Assembly (NCBI GenBank): GCA_022729915.1
Contig: DZBP01000009.1
Span: forward strand, 1-41,334
DNA from: Draconibacterium orientale
GTDB taxonomy: Bacteria; Bacteroidota; Bacteroidia; Bacteroidales; JAIFNL01
Direction: 5' to 3'
Length of the DNA stretch: 41,334 bases
The translations under genes were made by a program, and so were the position numbers. The notes beneath the pieces are model-generated. The model did not search any database and had not been told where the DNA came from. It saw only the letters and a list, made by a program, of their open reading frames with translations. Within the stretch, counting starts at the first letter, position 1. Every line of letters begins with the position of its first letter. Below, piece after piece: positions 9,508 through 19,079 of this stretch.

Positions 9508-9616
9508 ATAAGCACTAAGACAAAATAAATTGCATATTTCGTTTTGCCAAGTGCTTAAAATTTATTTGATTACAAAAAAGTTTGCTCCAATTAAAAAAAG
9601 CACTGGTGCTTAAAAT
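9508..9616 (+). repeat. Family I interspersed repeat, copy 1
   Basis: About 109 bp. The left end reads ATAAGCACTAAGAC, the middle GCCAAGTGCTTAAAA, then GATTACAAAAAAGTTTGCTC, and the right end is the palindrome AGCACTGGTGCT followed by TAA. The motif TAAGCAC or its complement occurs four times in alternating orientation. The copy lies directly upstream of the SprB-like gene and would be in its leader if that gene uses the TAATTTTG box at 9642-9635 (minus). Confidence 0.85.
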
Positions 9617-9702
9617 AATTTTAGAAGTGATCATCAAAATTAATTTCTTCATTAATTTATGTTTCTTTCTTTACAACTTTTTATTCCTCAAAAAAAATTA
9701 AA

Positions 9703-9751
9703 ACTTAAGCAAAGGTGCCATTTTATTTTGAGTTATCTTTTTGTAATCAAT
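9703..9751 (-). repeat. Family I interspersed repeat, copy 2 (right half only)
   Basis: Read on the minus strand it has GATTACAAAAAG, CTCAAAATAAAATGGCAC and TTGCTTAAG, matching the right half of the other copies but with a damaged terminal palindrome. The left half beyond 9751 is too diverged to align by eye, so this is an old or truncated copy. Confidence 0.6.
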
Positions 9752-9875
9752 TATATTCGATTCATTACTGATTAAGAAATATAATAGAATTTTCGAACAT
9801 CTAAAATGAGTATAATTTCTGAAAATTACAAAATTTCAGAAATTAAAAATTTTATTTTTTTTTGAAATTTGAATA

Positions 9876-9981
9876 AATTAAGCACGCGTGCTATTTAAAA
9901 TGGAGTTAACGTTCTTGTTGTTTGTTTTTTTTAAGCACCTCGCAAAAGTTGATATACAATTAATTAAGTCTTAGTGCTTAT
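9876..9981 (-). repeat. Family I interspersed repeat, copy 3
   Basis: About 106 bp on the minus strand: left end ATAAGCACTAAGACTTAA, then TTAATTGTATAT, GAGGTGCTTAAA in the middle, and AACTCCATTTTAAATAGCAC leading into the perfect 12-bp palindrome AGCACGCGTGCT. The first 14 bases equal those of copy 1, which fixes the left boundary of the family. It points towards copy 1, so the two make an inverted pair about 260 bp apart. Confidence 0.82.
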
Positions 9982-10083
9982 TAGAAACTTAAGAGAAATA
10001 ACACAATATATATTCCAAATTTTATTAAAAATTAAAAATATAAAAAAAACGTTTTTTTGTTGATAAAAAGTTAAAAATATAAC

Positions 10084-10113
10084 TTGAAAATTGAATTTTT
10101 TTTTATACTTTCG
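10084..10113 (+). promoter_or_regulatory. Candidate gyrB promoter
   Basis: TTG (10084-10086), a 19-bp spacer and TActTTCG (10106-10113), one mismatch from the Bacteroidota TAnnTTTG box. It would give a leader of about 165 nt before the gyrB ATG. Confidence 0.5.
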
Positions 10114-10283
10114 CACCTCTGTAAAAGAAGCACTTTTTGAGAGTGTGGAAATATAAAACCACTTGTCTTTTAGATAGATAGTGAAAGTGTCGAACCATAT
10201 TATTGTAGTAAATTTTTAGGCGTTTTCTGATTCTAAAATTTCAGTGAATGAAAAGGCAAGTAAATACAAAAAAAATTTTATAA

Positions 10284-12245
<1,962 letters not shown>

Positions 12246-12314
12246 TGGATTGTTTTTTTACAATTATTTTAAGCAACGAATCATAGTTAATTGTATATTT
12301 TCAAATCTTAAAAC

Positions 12315-12350
12315 AAAAAAGCTATTCAAAAATATGAATAGCTTTTTTTT
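12315..12350. terminator. Bidirectional Rho-independent terminator after gyrB
   Basis: GCTATTCA (12321-12328), a six-base loop and TGAATAGC (12335-12342), flanked by an A-run on the left and T8 on the right. It can end gyrB on the plus strand and the small gene at 12432-12617 on the minus strand. Confidence 0.85.
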
Positions 12351-12431
12351 ATCACATTATGTATAAAACTTTTTTTTAGTTTAAGAAACATAGTGCTTTA
12401 TAATGCTTTTGCGGCAAAATCAGCAATAAAA

Positions 12432-12617
12432 TTAAATTTCACTAAATATTTTATCCATAACTCTTTTACTTGGTTCGGCTTTTGCTTTTTCTAAAATTTC
12501 AAAAACATCTTTATACGTGTCGAAATCTTTGCTAAAAGTTTCATCAACATCTATGAAAGTATTTTTTTCGTTCTTAGAATTGTCCACCGAGTAAAAAAAG
12601 GTCTTAACACTCTTCAT
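12432..12617 (-). CDS. Small hypothetical protein near the ECF sigma gene
   Basis: A 61-residue soluble, charged protein with no membrane segment or signal peptide. Its C-terminal part (EILEKAKAEPSKRVMDKIFSEI region) resembles the tail of short proteins often found beside ECF sigma genes in Bacteroidota; this is memory of the family pattern, not a search result. It has an ATG at 12617, runs in the same direction as the sigma gene 321 bp upstream, and ends before the shared gyrB terminator. A terminator-like hairpin at 12795-12822 separates it from the sigma gene, so it may have its own promoter. Function unknown; the coding call rests on composition and context. Confidence 0.55.
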   Translation of the reverse strand: MKSVKTFFYSVDNSKNEKNTFIDVDETFSKDFDTYKDVFEILEKAKAEPSKRVMDKIFSEI

Positions 12618-12938
12618 AAGCTTTATTGTATTTATTAAAATAGTTATTGATAAAACGACTAAATTAAGAATATATTATGCAAATCTTATTTTTGAGTAAA
12701 ATTTCTGTTTTTTTAAGAAAAAAAATGAATATTTTATTCTTTTTTTAGAAGTTCCTTTTTTATTAAATAACGAATAGAGCTTATTGAATAGTATAAAAAA
12801 AGCGAACCTTTTTTGTCCGCTTCTGTGATTTATTTAACAATTTGGTTTACAGTTTTATAAACGTATTAGTTTCGTGTTTTAAATACCGAAATTTTTTAAC
12901 TTTTTTTAAAACTTTCAAGTTCATTTTTTTTTGAAAGC
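12618..12938. other. Intergenic gap between small gene and sigma gene
   Basis: 321 bp, very AT-rich. Apart from the hairpin terminator at 12795-12822 I see no gene, RNA or repeat in it. It must contain the promoter of the small gene if the terminator is efficient. Confidence 0.5.
12795..12822 (-). terminator. Terminator after the ECF sigma gene
   Basis: On the minus strand AAGCGGAC, a short A-rich loop and GTTCGCTT form an eight-pair stem with one mismatch, followed by a T-run (the A-run at 12795-12799 on the plus strand). It lies about 115 bp after the sigma stop codon. Confidence 0.6.
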
Positions 12939-13529
12939 TTATACTTTAGTCAAACTTAGTTTCTTTTCATCAATTAATTTGCGTAAATTGATAAGTGCAT
13001 AACGCATTCTACCGAGTGCTGTATTAATGCTAACTCCCGTTTGATCAGCTATTTCCTTAAAACTAAAGTCGCCGTAGTGTCTGAGCAAAATTACTTGCTT
13101 TTGGTCCTCAGGCAGTAAATCGATTAACTTACGAACGTCGTTAGCTATTTGATTTTCAATAAGTTCATCTTCGATATTGCTATCAGAAAATTTGAAGCTG
13201 TTAAAAATATTCACATCAGAATCTTCGCTCGAAAGCGTACGCAAATGCTTGGCTTTTCTAAAATGGTCAATAATTAAATTGTGCGCAATTCGAATAACCC
13301 ACGAAACAAAAATACCTTTTTCTTGATATTTTCCTTTTCTAAGCGATTTAATAACTTTTATAAATGTTTCTTGAAAAATATCTTCTGCTAATGCTTCTTT
13401 TTTCACTATCAGAAGAATGTATGTATAAACTTTGCTTTTATGTCTTTTAATCAAAGTTTCAATACTTTTTTTATCACCATTTATAAAATCCTGAACTAAT
13501 TGATAATCATCTAATTTATTTGTTGTCAT
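12939..13529 (-). CDS. ECF-type RNA polymerase sigma factor
   Basis: A 196-residue sigma-70 family protein that directs RNA polymerase to a special promoter set. Region 2 spans residues about 20-95, with AEDIFQETFIKVIKSLR and the promoter-melting segment FVSWVIRIAHNLIIDHFRK. A short acidic linker follows. Region 4 (about residues 135-190) has LPEDQKQVILLRHYGDFSFK and GVSINTALGRMRYALINLRK. There is no region 1 or 3, as in ECF factors. No obvious transmembrane anti-sigma gene is adjacent; only a 61-residue soluble protein lies downstream. The start at 13529 is fixed by an AGGAGG Shine-Dalgarno six bases upstream, which is exceptional in this window. Its regulon cannot be read from here. Confidence 0.92.
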   Translation of the reverse strand: MTTNKLDDYQLVQDFINGDKKSIETLIKRHKSKVYTYILLIVKKEALAEDIFQETFIKVIKSLRKGKYQEKGIFVSWVIRIAHNLIIDHFRKAKHLRTLSSEDSDVNIFNSFKFSDSNIEDELIENQIANDVRKLIDLLPEDQKQVILLRHYGDFSFKEIADQTGVSINTALGRMRYALINLRKLIDEKKLSLTKV

Positions 13530-13534
13530 AATTT

Positions 13535-13540
13535 CCTCCT
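13535..13540 (-). promoter_or_regulatory. Strong Shine-Dalgarno of the ECF sigma gene
   Basis: On the minus strand the message reads GAGAGGAGGAAATTATG: a perfect AGGAGG placed six bases before the start codon. None of the other genes here shows such a site. Just upstream TTAGG, a six-base loop and CCTAA can form a small hairpin (13543-13558) that abuts the site. Confidence 0.8.
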
Positions 13541-13976
13541 CTCTTAGGTTTTACCCTAAAATCTTTTTTATAGAATTTTTTTTCACTAATTAATAAATTT
13601 TGATTAAAGTCAGAATGTTTTGTGTTAGATGCTTTTTTGTGTAAAATTTAGTAATCCTCAATTTATTTATTTTTCTGTCAGAAAATTTTTACTGTCAATT
13701 ATTTTTTTTCATTTACTTTCGTTGTTGTTTTCAAAATATAGACAGTTTGAATGTTCAAAAGGTTGCTTTGTTTTTATGTCAATGTTTCTTTTATCTTTAA
13801 AATATTTTTATTTATGTTGATTATTAGTATTTTAAGAAATCAAAATAATTTATATTTTCAATATTGTTTTATTAAAAAATAAACTAAATATAAATAAAAA
13901 AAAGAAAAAATGCAAATTTTTCTGTCGAAAAATAATTTTTTACGCTTTTTTTACGTTTTATAATGATGTTATAAAT

Positions 13977-14078
13977 CGAGAACCAAATTTAATTGTATAT
14001 TTTATTTCGCCAAGTGATTAAAAATTAATTGATTACAAAAATGTTTGCTCAAAATAAAATAGCAGTGGTGCTTATTTT
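13977..14078 (+). repeat. Family I interspersed repeat, copy 4
   Basis: About 102 bp: GAACCAAATTTAATTGTATA, TTTATTTCGCCAAGTGATTA, GATTACAAAAATGTTTGCTC and AATAAAATAGCAGTGGTGCT followed by TATTT. The left end differs from copies 1 and 3 (no TAAGCAC) but agrees with copies 5 and 6, so the family has two left-end variants. One base breaks the right palindrome. Confidence 0.85.
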
Positions 14079-14284
14079 TTTTACGAATATATTTTATATC
14101 TTAATTTGTTGTTATATAGCTGTTTAAATGAATTATAAGAAAATATTTATTCCAATCAAATATCCAGTCATAATTTTTATTTTCTTCTCATTTATAAACA
14201 TCACAAAATAAGATTGTTAACAATTTCAATGTAAGTATTAATTTTTTAGCATCTAAAAGCATTAAAAATTAAAATTTAAAATTG

Positions 14285-14292
14285 TACTTTCG
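14285..14292 (+). promoter_or_regulatory. -7 box before uvrA
   Basis: TActTTCG, identical to the candidate gyrB -7 box, 143 bp before the uvrA ATG. No clear -33 element at the expected spacing. Confidence 0.35.
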
Positions 14293-14435
14293 CGAGCTGC
14301 AATAAGCTTTTTTCAAGTCGTATTCTTTAAATGAAAAAATCATATAAAATATTTATTATCAAATAATTAAATATTTTGAATGCAAAAATAAAAAACATTA
14401 CTTCTGATAAAGTAATGTAAATAAATTCAATATTT

Positions 14436-17276
14436 ATGCCAAAAAAAACGCAAAAAGAGGAACAATTTATTCATGTAAAAGGAGCTAAGGTTCATAACCT
14501 GAAAAATTTAGAGGTGCAAATACCTCGTAATAAATTTGTTGTGATAACCGGTTTATCAGGTTCAGGAAAATCATCTTTGGCTTTTGATACCTTATATGCC
14601 GAAGGACAAAGGCGTTATGTAGAAAGTTTATCGTCTTATGCGCGTCAGTTTTTGGGCAAAATACACAAGCCCGAAGTTGATTTTATTAAAGGCATACCTC
14701 CTGCTATTGCTATCGAACAGAAAGTAAATAGCCGAAATCCGCGTTCTACTGTTGGTACTTCAACCGAAATTTATGATTATATGAAATTGCTTTTCGCACG
14801 AATTGGCGAAACTTTTTCGCCAGTTTCGGGTAAAAAAGTAGTACAGCACAAAGTTTCTGATGGTGTTGATTTTTTGCTTTCTTTTCCGGAAAAGACAAAA
14901 GCGATGATTTTGGCAAAATCGGTTGTGCCAATAGACCGCTCTTTGGAAGAACATTTGGATATTTTACAAAAACAAACCTACTCTCGCATTGAAGTTCGCA
15001 CCAAAAAGGGAGATACTTTTGGAGCCATTTATAAAATTTCGGAAGTGCTTGAAGATAAAAAGCTTTTAGCAAAAATTAAAGAAATTTGCATTGTAATTGA
15101 TAGAATTTCAATCGCTTACGATGAAGACAGCCAAAGTAGATTTGCCGATTCATTGCAATTGGCATTTTTTGAAGGAAAAGGAACGGCAAAAATTGAAATT
15201 TTTGAAGGCGAAGAGGTTCGTGTGGAATATTTTTCCAATTTGTTTGAAGCCGACGGAATTGAATTTGAACAGCCTAGTGTTCACATGTTTAGCTTTAATA
15301 ATCCATTAGGCGCATGTCCGGTTTGTGAAGGATTTGGCAAAATTATGGGAATAGATGAAGATTTAGTAGTTCCGGATAAATCGCTTTCTGTTTACGAGGA
15401 AGCTATTGTAGCATGGCGTGGCGAAAAATTGTCGTATTACAAAGAGTTATTTTTGAGCAATGCGCATCGTTTCGATTTTCCTATTCATAGAGCTTATGCC
15501 GATTTATCGGAGAGTGAAAGACGATTGTTGTGGTCTGGTAATCAATATTTTACAGGGATAACAGATTTTTTCAAACAGCTAGAAACAGAGAATTATAAAA
15601 TTCAAAATAGAGTTTTGCTTTCGCGGTATAGAGGTAAAACGGTTTGTACCGAATGTGGAGGCACACGTTTGAAAAAAGCTACAAAGTATGTAAAAGTTGC
15701 CGAAAAATCAATTCAAGATTTGGTAGATATGCCAATAGGCGAATTGTATGAATTTTTCAATTCAATAAAACTTTCTGATAATCAGACTAAAATTGCTGAG
15801 CGAATTTTAGTTGAAATTCAGGCACGATTAAGTTTTATGGTAAATGTGGGTTTACCTTATTTGACTTTAAATCGATTGTCGTTGAGCCTTTCGGGAGGTG
15901 AATCTCAGCGTATTAATTTAGCTACTTCATTGGGCAGTAGTTTAGTAGGTTCACTATATATACTCGACGAACCAAGCATTGGCTTACATTCGCGCGATAC
16001 CGAACGGTTAATAAAAGTACTGAAAGATTTACAAAAACTAGGTAACACCGTAGTGGTTGTAGAGCATGATGAAGAAATAATTCGTGCAGCCGATGAAATA
16101 ATAGATATAGGTCCTTTGGCAGGAAGTAGGGGCGGAGAGCTTGTTTTTCAAGGAGATGCAAACCAATTGCTCCAAACGGGTAATAGCTTGACAACACAAT
16201 ATTTGACCGGAAAATTAGAAATTTCGATTCCAAAAATACGACGAAAATGGAGTAGATTTATCGAAGTTAAGAATGTTTATGAAAATAATTTGAAAAATAT
16301 TTCGGTAAAATTTCCATTAAATGTATTGACCGTTGTAACTGGCGTAAGTGGTTCAGGTAAAAGCTCTTTGGTTCGAAATGTGTTGCATTTGGCATTGTCG
16401 CGCCAAGTTAATGGTTTTGGAAATAAACCCGGCAAATTTGGTGCTATAAATAATGTTCAAAATGAAATTTCGAATGTTGAATTTGTAGATCAAAATCCAA
16501 TTGGTCGTTCATCTCGCTCTAATCCAGTAACTTATATAAAGGCTTACGATGAAATTCGTAAACTTTTTTCGGAACAGCAAGCTTCAAAAATTTATAATTT
16601 CAAACCGGCTCATTTTTCGTTCAATGTGGAAGGAGGTCGGTGCGAGGAGTGCCAAGGCGAAGGTACAATAAAAGTAGAAATGCAGTTTATGGCTGATGTG
16701 ACTTTGGAGTGCGAAAGTTGCAAAGGAAAGCGTTTTAAGGAAGAAGTGTTAGAGGTTTTGTATCACGAAAAAAATATTTTCGACGTTTTGTCTATGACGG
16801 TGGAAGATGCAATTGTATTTTTTTCGCAAACTAAAGCAACAACAGAGCAAAAAATTGTGCAAAAAATGCAACTTTTGGCAGATGTGGGTTTAGGTTACGT
16901 GCAATTGGGGCAGTCGTCGAGTACGCTTAGTGGTGGTGAAAGCCAGCGTATTAAACTAGCTTCATTTTTGAGTAAAGAAAATGCAGGCGGTTCTAATCTG
17001 TTTATTTTTGATGAACCAACAACTGGTTTACATTTCCATGATATTCACAAATTATTAGGAGCCTTTAATGCGTTGATAGAGCGTGGAAACTCTATAATTG
17101 TGATTGAACACAATTTAGATGTCATAAAATCAGCTGATTGGATAATAGACTTGGGCAAAGAAGGTGGCAAAGGTGGAGGAATGATTATGGCAGAAGGAAC
17201 TCCTGAAGAAGTAGCTAAAAATACAGAATCTTATACTGCTTTTTATTTGAGAGAAAAATTGAACATGAACTTGTAA
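14436..17276 (+). CDS. uvrA: Excinuclease ABC subunit A
   Basis: A 946-residue ATPase that scans DNA for bulky lesions and loads UvrB in nucleotide excision repair. Two ABC modules are visible. The first has Walker [13 protein letters not shown] near residue 40 and signature [14 protein letters not shown]. The second has Walker [12 protein letters not shown] near residue 640 and [14 protein letters not shown] with [10 protein letters not shown]. Zinc-binding pairs occur at [26 protein letters not shown] and CESCKGKRF. The insertion region contains SRYRGKTVC, and [15 protein letters not shown] is the classic motif after the second P-loop. Length is normal. It is a single-gene unit closed by a 14-bp-stem terminator. 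Bacteroidota often carry two UvrA copies; only this one is in the window. Confidence 0.97.
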   Translation: MPKKTQKEEQFIHVKGAKVHNLKNLEVQIPRNKFVVITGLSGSGKSSLAFDTLYAEGQRRYVESLSSYARQFLGKIHKPEVDFIKGIPPAIAIEQKVNSRNPRSTVGTSTEIYDYMKLLFARIGETFSPVSGKKVVQHKVSDGVDFLLSFPEKTKAMILAKSVVPIDRSLEEHLDILQKQTYSRIEVRTKKGDTFGAIYKISEVLEDKKLLAKIKEICIVIDRISIAYDEDSQSRFADSLQLAFFEGKGTAKIEIFEGEEVRVEYFSNLFEADGIEFEQPSVHMFSFNNPLGACPVCEGFGKIMGIDEDLVVPDKSLSVYEEAIVAWRGEKLSYYKELFLSNAHRFDFPIHRAYADLSESERRLLWSGNQYFTGITDFFKQLETENYKIQNRVLLSRYRGKTVCTECGGTRLKKATKYVKVAEKSIQDLVDMPIGELYEFFNSIKLSDNQTKIAERILVEIQARLSFMVNVGLPYLTLNRLSLSLSGGESQRINLATSLGSSLVGSLYILDEPSIGLHSRDTERLIKVLKDLQKLGNTVVVVEHDEEIIRAADEIIDIGPLAGSRGGELVFQGDANQLLQTGNSLTTQYLTGKLEISIPKIRRKWSRFIEVKNVYENNLKNISVKFPLNVLTVVTGVSGSGKSSLVRNVLHLALSRQVNGFGNKPGKFGAINNVQNEISNVEFVDQNPIGRSSRSNPVTYIKAYDEIRKLFSEQQASKIYNFKPAHFSFNVEGGRCEECQGEGTIKVEMQFMADVTLECESCKGKRFKEEVLEVLYHEKNIFDVLSMTVEDAIVFFSQTKATTEQKIVQKMQLLADVGLGYVQLGQSSSTLSGGESQRIKLASFLSKENAGGSNLFIFDEPTTGLHFHDIHKLLGAFNALIERGNSIIVIEHNLDVIKSADWIIDLGKEGGKGGGMIMAEGTPEEVAKNTESYTAFYLREKLNMNL

Positions 17277-17296
17277 TTGTTTGATATTTAAGATTT

Positions 17297-17341
17297 AAAG
17301 AACTTTTCTATAATAAATAGCGTAGAAAAGTTCTTTTTTTT
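17297..17341 (+). terminator. Rho-independent terminator after uvrA
   Basis: A perfect 14-bp stem, AAAGAACTTTTCTA (17297-17310) with TAGAAAAGTTCTTT (17323-17336), a 12-base loop and a T-run. It also separates uvrA from the convergent wtpA-like gene. Confidence 0.88.
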
Positions 17342-17359
17342 GAGTAGAAAAATACCGAT

Positions 17360-18343
17360 TTAATTTGTTAATTTGAGCGCATATTTTTGTAATTCATTAG
17401 GTAGTAAATTATAATTCTTATTTGGCATTGGTTCTGGAGTTTCTTGCCCATTTTTTTTCATGATAGCTTTTCCTTTTTCTGAAAGTACAAAGTCAATAAA
17501 TGCAGTTTTTGCTTTTGGATTTGGCGAATTTTTAATAGCAGTAATTCCATAAAGCATTGGTTCTCCTATCATTAATTCTTTTTCAGAAGGTGTTTTTCCA
17601 TTTATTTCGACCGAAAATTGAGCATAAAGTTCAGCTAAATCATTGTTTTTAAGATTTATTTTGTCAGGTAAAACTAAATATTTTAAATTGTGCTGCAAAG
17701 CAACCGATTTATAAAGAAAAATATAATCAATGGACTTAACTTCCAATAAAGCAAGCAAATCTACTTCCTTTGGACGAATGTGCTTGGTATCTTTGGCTAA
17801 CAATTTGCTGCTAAAATTTGGTAATTTGTAGTATTTTTCAGCTAATTTACTAGTCAAAACTGTTCTGTATCCGCATGGGTCAGAATTTGGGTCAGAACGA
17901 CCATAAGCAACATCTTTTTTTAATAAAATTTTATACCAATTTGTGCTATCTATTTCATTAGCATGTCGAGAATTAGAGTTGTAAACAATAGACATTTCGT
18001 TTACTGCAAAAGGCAAATTCCAATCTGCGTATTGAGGCATCAAAAATTTATCTATTACGGCATAATCAGCCGAAGCCATAATGTCGCAATCGAGGTGCAA
18101 ATCTGTTATTTTTCGAGCACATTTTACACTTCCCGCTGCCTCTAAAATTACATTTACTTTAGGATAAAGTACCTTAAAACTATCTGCCATTTCTTTAAAG
18201 GGAACGCTTAAACTTCCGGCATGAAATATGATTAAATCGCCGCTTATTTCGTTCTTATTTGTGCTTTCTGTTTGCATCGACTGATGTGTGCAACTCATAG
18301 CAGATAAGGTCAAAAGTGCGAATAAGAAAATAATATTTTTCAT
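17360..18343 (-). CDS. Molybdate/tungstate-binding lipoprotein (WtpA/ModA family)
   Basis: A 327-residue periplasmic or membrane-anchored substrate-binding protein of an oxyanion ABC importer. The signal peptide ends in the lipobox LSAMSC with C18 as lipidated residue. Family hallmarks are FHAGSLSVPFKEM, EAAGSVKCARKITD, DIMASADYAVID, YADWNLPFAVNEMSIVYNS, GRSDPNSDPCGYRT and RPKEVDLLALLEVKSIDYIF. These match the WtpA (tungstate/molybdate) branch better than classic ModA. No modB/wtpB permease or modC/wtpC ATPase gene follows, so the transporter is split or encoded elsewhere. It lies 48 bp after a ModE-like regulator gene, and both are probably cotranscribed. Confidence 0.92.
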   Translation of the reverse strand: MKNIIFLFALLTLSAMSCTHQSMQTESTNKNEISGDLIIFHAGSLSVPFKEMADSFKVLYPKVNVILEAAGSVKCARKITDLHLDCDIMASADYAVIDKFLMPQYADWNLPFAVNEMSIVYNSNSRHANEIDSTNWYKILLKKDVAYGRSDPNSDPCGYRTVLTSKLAEKYYKLPNFSSKLLAKDTKHIRPKEVDLLALLEVKSIDYIFLYKSVALQHNLKYLVLPDKINLKNNDLAELYAQFSVEINGKTPSEKELMIGEPMLYGITAIKNSPNPKAKTAFIDFVLSEKGKAIMKKNGQETPEPMPNKNYNLLPNELQKYALKLTN

Positions 18344-18391
18344 AAATTATCGATTGTTGTTTGCTTTTACTTAGATAATAAACTAAATTTT

Positions 18392-18769
18392 TTATGTATT
18401 TATTTTATTGAAAAAATCCTTTATTACTTTTCCGGCAGCTAAATTAAATTCCTCGTAAAATGCTTCATAAGCATCAATTAAAGTTTTGGCTTCTTGGGTA
18501 AGAATTGTTTTTCCACCAGTTTTTCCGCCTCTCGATGTTTCAACTAATGTAAAGTTTAGCAGGCTTTCTGCTTTTTTTAAATTTCCCCAAGCTTTTCTAT
18601 AACTGATTTTTAGCTCGTTAGCAGCAGCTCTTATTGAGCCTACTTTGTCGATAGTTTTTAAAAGAGTAAGCCTACCATCACCTAAAATTCCTTCACCGTC
18701 GGGTGACGAAAGCCATACCTTGTAGTCAATGAATACGTTGTAATATTTCGACCCTTTTTTTCCAGCCAT
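18392..18769 (-). CDS. ModE-like winged-HTH regulator (DNA-binding domain only)
   Basis: A 125-residue protein matching the N-terminal DNA-binding domain of ModE: LGDGRLTLLKTIDKVGSIRA, then ELKISYRKAWGNLKKAESLL and ETSRGGKTGGKTILT, followed by a helix with EAFYEEF. E. coli ModE has additional molybdate-binding Mop domains; these are absent, so this one may sense through another partner or act constitutively. It is the first gene of a two-gene unit with the WtpA-like lipoprotein. A candidate operator (GATATG-N11-CATATC) lies 17 bp before its ATG, suggesting autoregulation. The family call is firm; metal specificity is inferred from the neighbour. Confidence 0.9.
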   Translation of the reverse strand: MAGKKGSKYYNVFIDYKVWLSSPDGEGILGDGRLTLLKTIDKVGSIRAAANELKISYRKAWGNLKKAESLLNFTLVETSRGGKTGGKTILTQEAKTLIDAYEAFYEEFNLAAGKVIKDFFNKINT

Positions 18770-18785
18770 TTTATCTAAATTTATT

Positions 18786-18808
18786 GATATGAATTATTTT
18801 TGCATATC
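18786..18808. promoter_or_regulatory. Candidate ModE-type operator
   Basis: A perfect 6-bp inverted repeat, GATATG, 11 bases, CATATC, centred about 28 bp before the modE-like ATG and just downstream of a possible -7 box. ModE sites in other bacteria are also AT-rich inverted repeats with TAT cores. Binding is inferred from position and symmetry only. Confidence 0.35.
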
Positions 18809-18818
18809 GAAAACATGG

Positions 18819-18826
18819 CAAAATTA
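18819..18826 (-). promoter_or_regulatory. -7 box before the modE-like gene
   Basis: On the minus strand TAatTTTG, matching TAnnTTTG, placed so that the inverted repeat at 18786-18808 would lie at or just after the transcription start. No convincing -33 element. Confidence 0.3.
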
Positions 18827-19079
18827 GTATTTAATTTGAAATTTTAAAATAGATTTTTTTTTTGTATCGTAACAATATGATAACAGGCAATTAGATTGAA
18901 AAATATATCGAAATTTTTTTATGAAAAAAACAAATGGGAATATAATAAAAATTTAGAAGCACCGTTATTTTATTGAGAAATTATCAAAAAAAGAGATTTT
19001 TATTTTTTTAAAATCTTATAACAAAATATCTACTAAAAAAACAAAATTACTATTCATTTATTAATTAATTTACAAATTT

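Larger units (their letters stand above)
9516..10283. other. Intergenic region before gyrB holding three family I repeats
   Basis: This 768-bp region between the divergent SprB-like gene and gyrB contains no convincing gene. It holds copies 1, 2 and 3 of the family I repeat (copy 1 plus, copies 2 and 3 minus). After the repeats comes a gyrB promoter-like sequence at 10084-10113 and an untranslated leader of about 165 nt in which I see no known riboswitch or tRNA. Confidence 0.7.
13530..14435. other. Long intergenic region between sigma gene and uvrA
   Basis: 906 bp without a credible gene; a 63-codon open frame at 13629-13820 has a composition like random AT-rich DNA. The region holds the sigma leader with its Shine-Dalgarno, one family I repeat (13977-14078) and a uvrA -7 box at 14285-14292. 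I see nothing else structured. Confidence 0.6.
18770..19079. other. Divergent intergenic region with regulator promoter
   Basis: 310 bp between the modE-like gene and the small outer-membrane-like gene. It contains the candidate operator and -7 box described separately. The remainder is homopolymer-rich AT sequence without a credible gene. Confidence 0.5.

Noticed and set aside
9447-9515. GTG or upstream ATG starts for the SprB-like gene
   Set aside because: The GTG at 9515 lies inside repeat copy 1, and the extension adds no signal-peptide feature. The ATG at 9497 cannot be excluded, but the one at 9446 gives a simpler leader.
9659-9775. 38-codon open frame between repeats
   Set aside because: It runs through the damaged repeat copy 2, has no ribosome site and its residues follow AT-rich base composition.
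12287-12300. TAATTGTATATTTT after gyrB, like the left part of family I
   Set aside because: Fourteen AT-only-type bases with no continuation of the repeat; not enough to call a copy.
13629-13820. 63-codon frame in the sigma-uvrA gap
   Set aside because: Phenylalanine, leucine and serine dominate as expected for random AT-rich DNA; no start context and no family resemblance.
18954-18985. Possible seventh family I fragment (GAAGCACC and TTATTTTATTGAG)
   Set aside because: Only about 20 bases resemble the right end, the palindrome is missing and AT-rich sequence makes chance matches likely.
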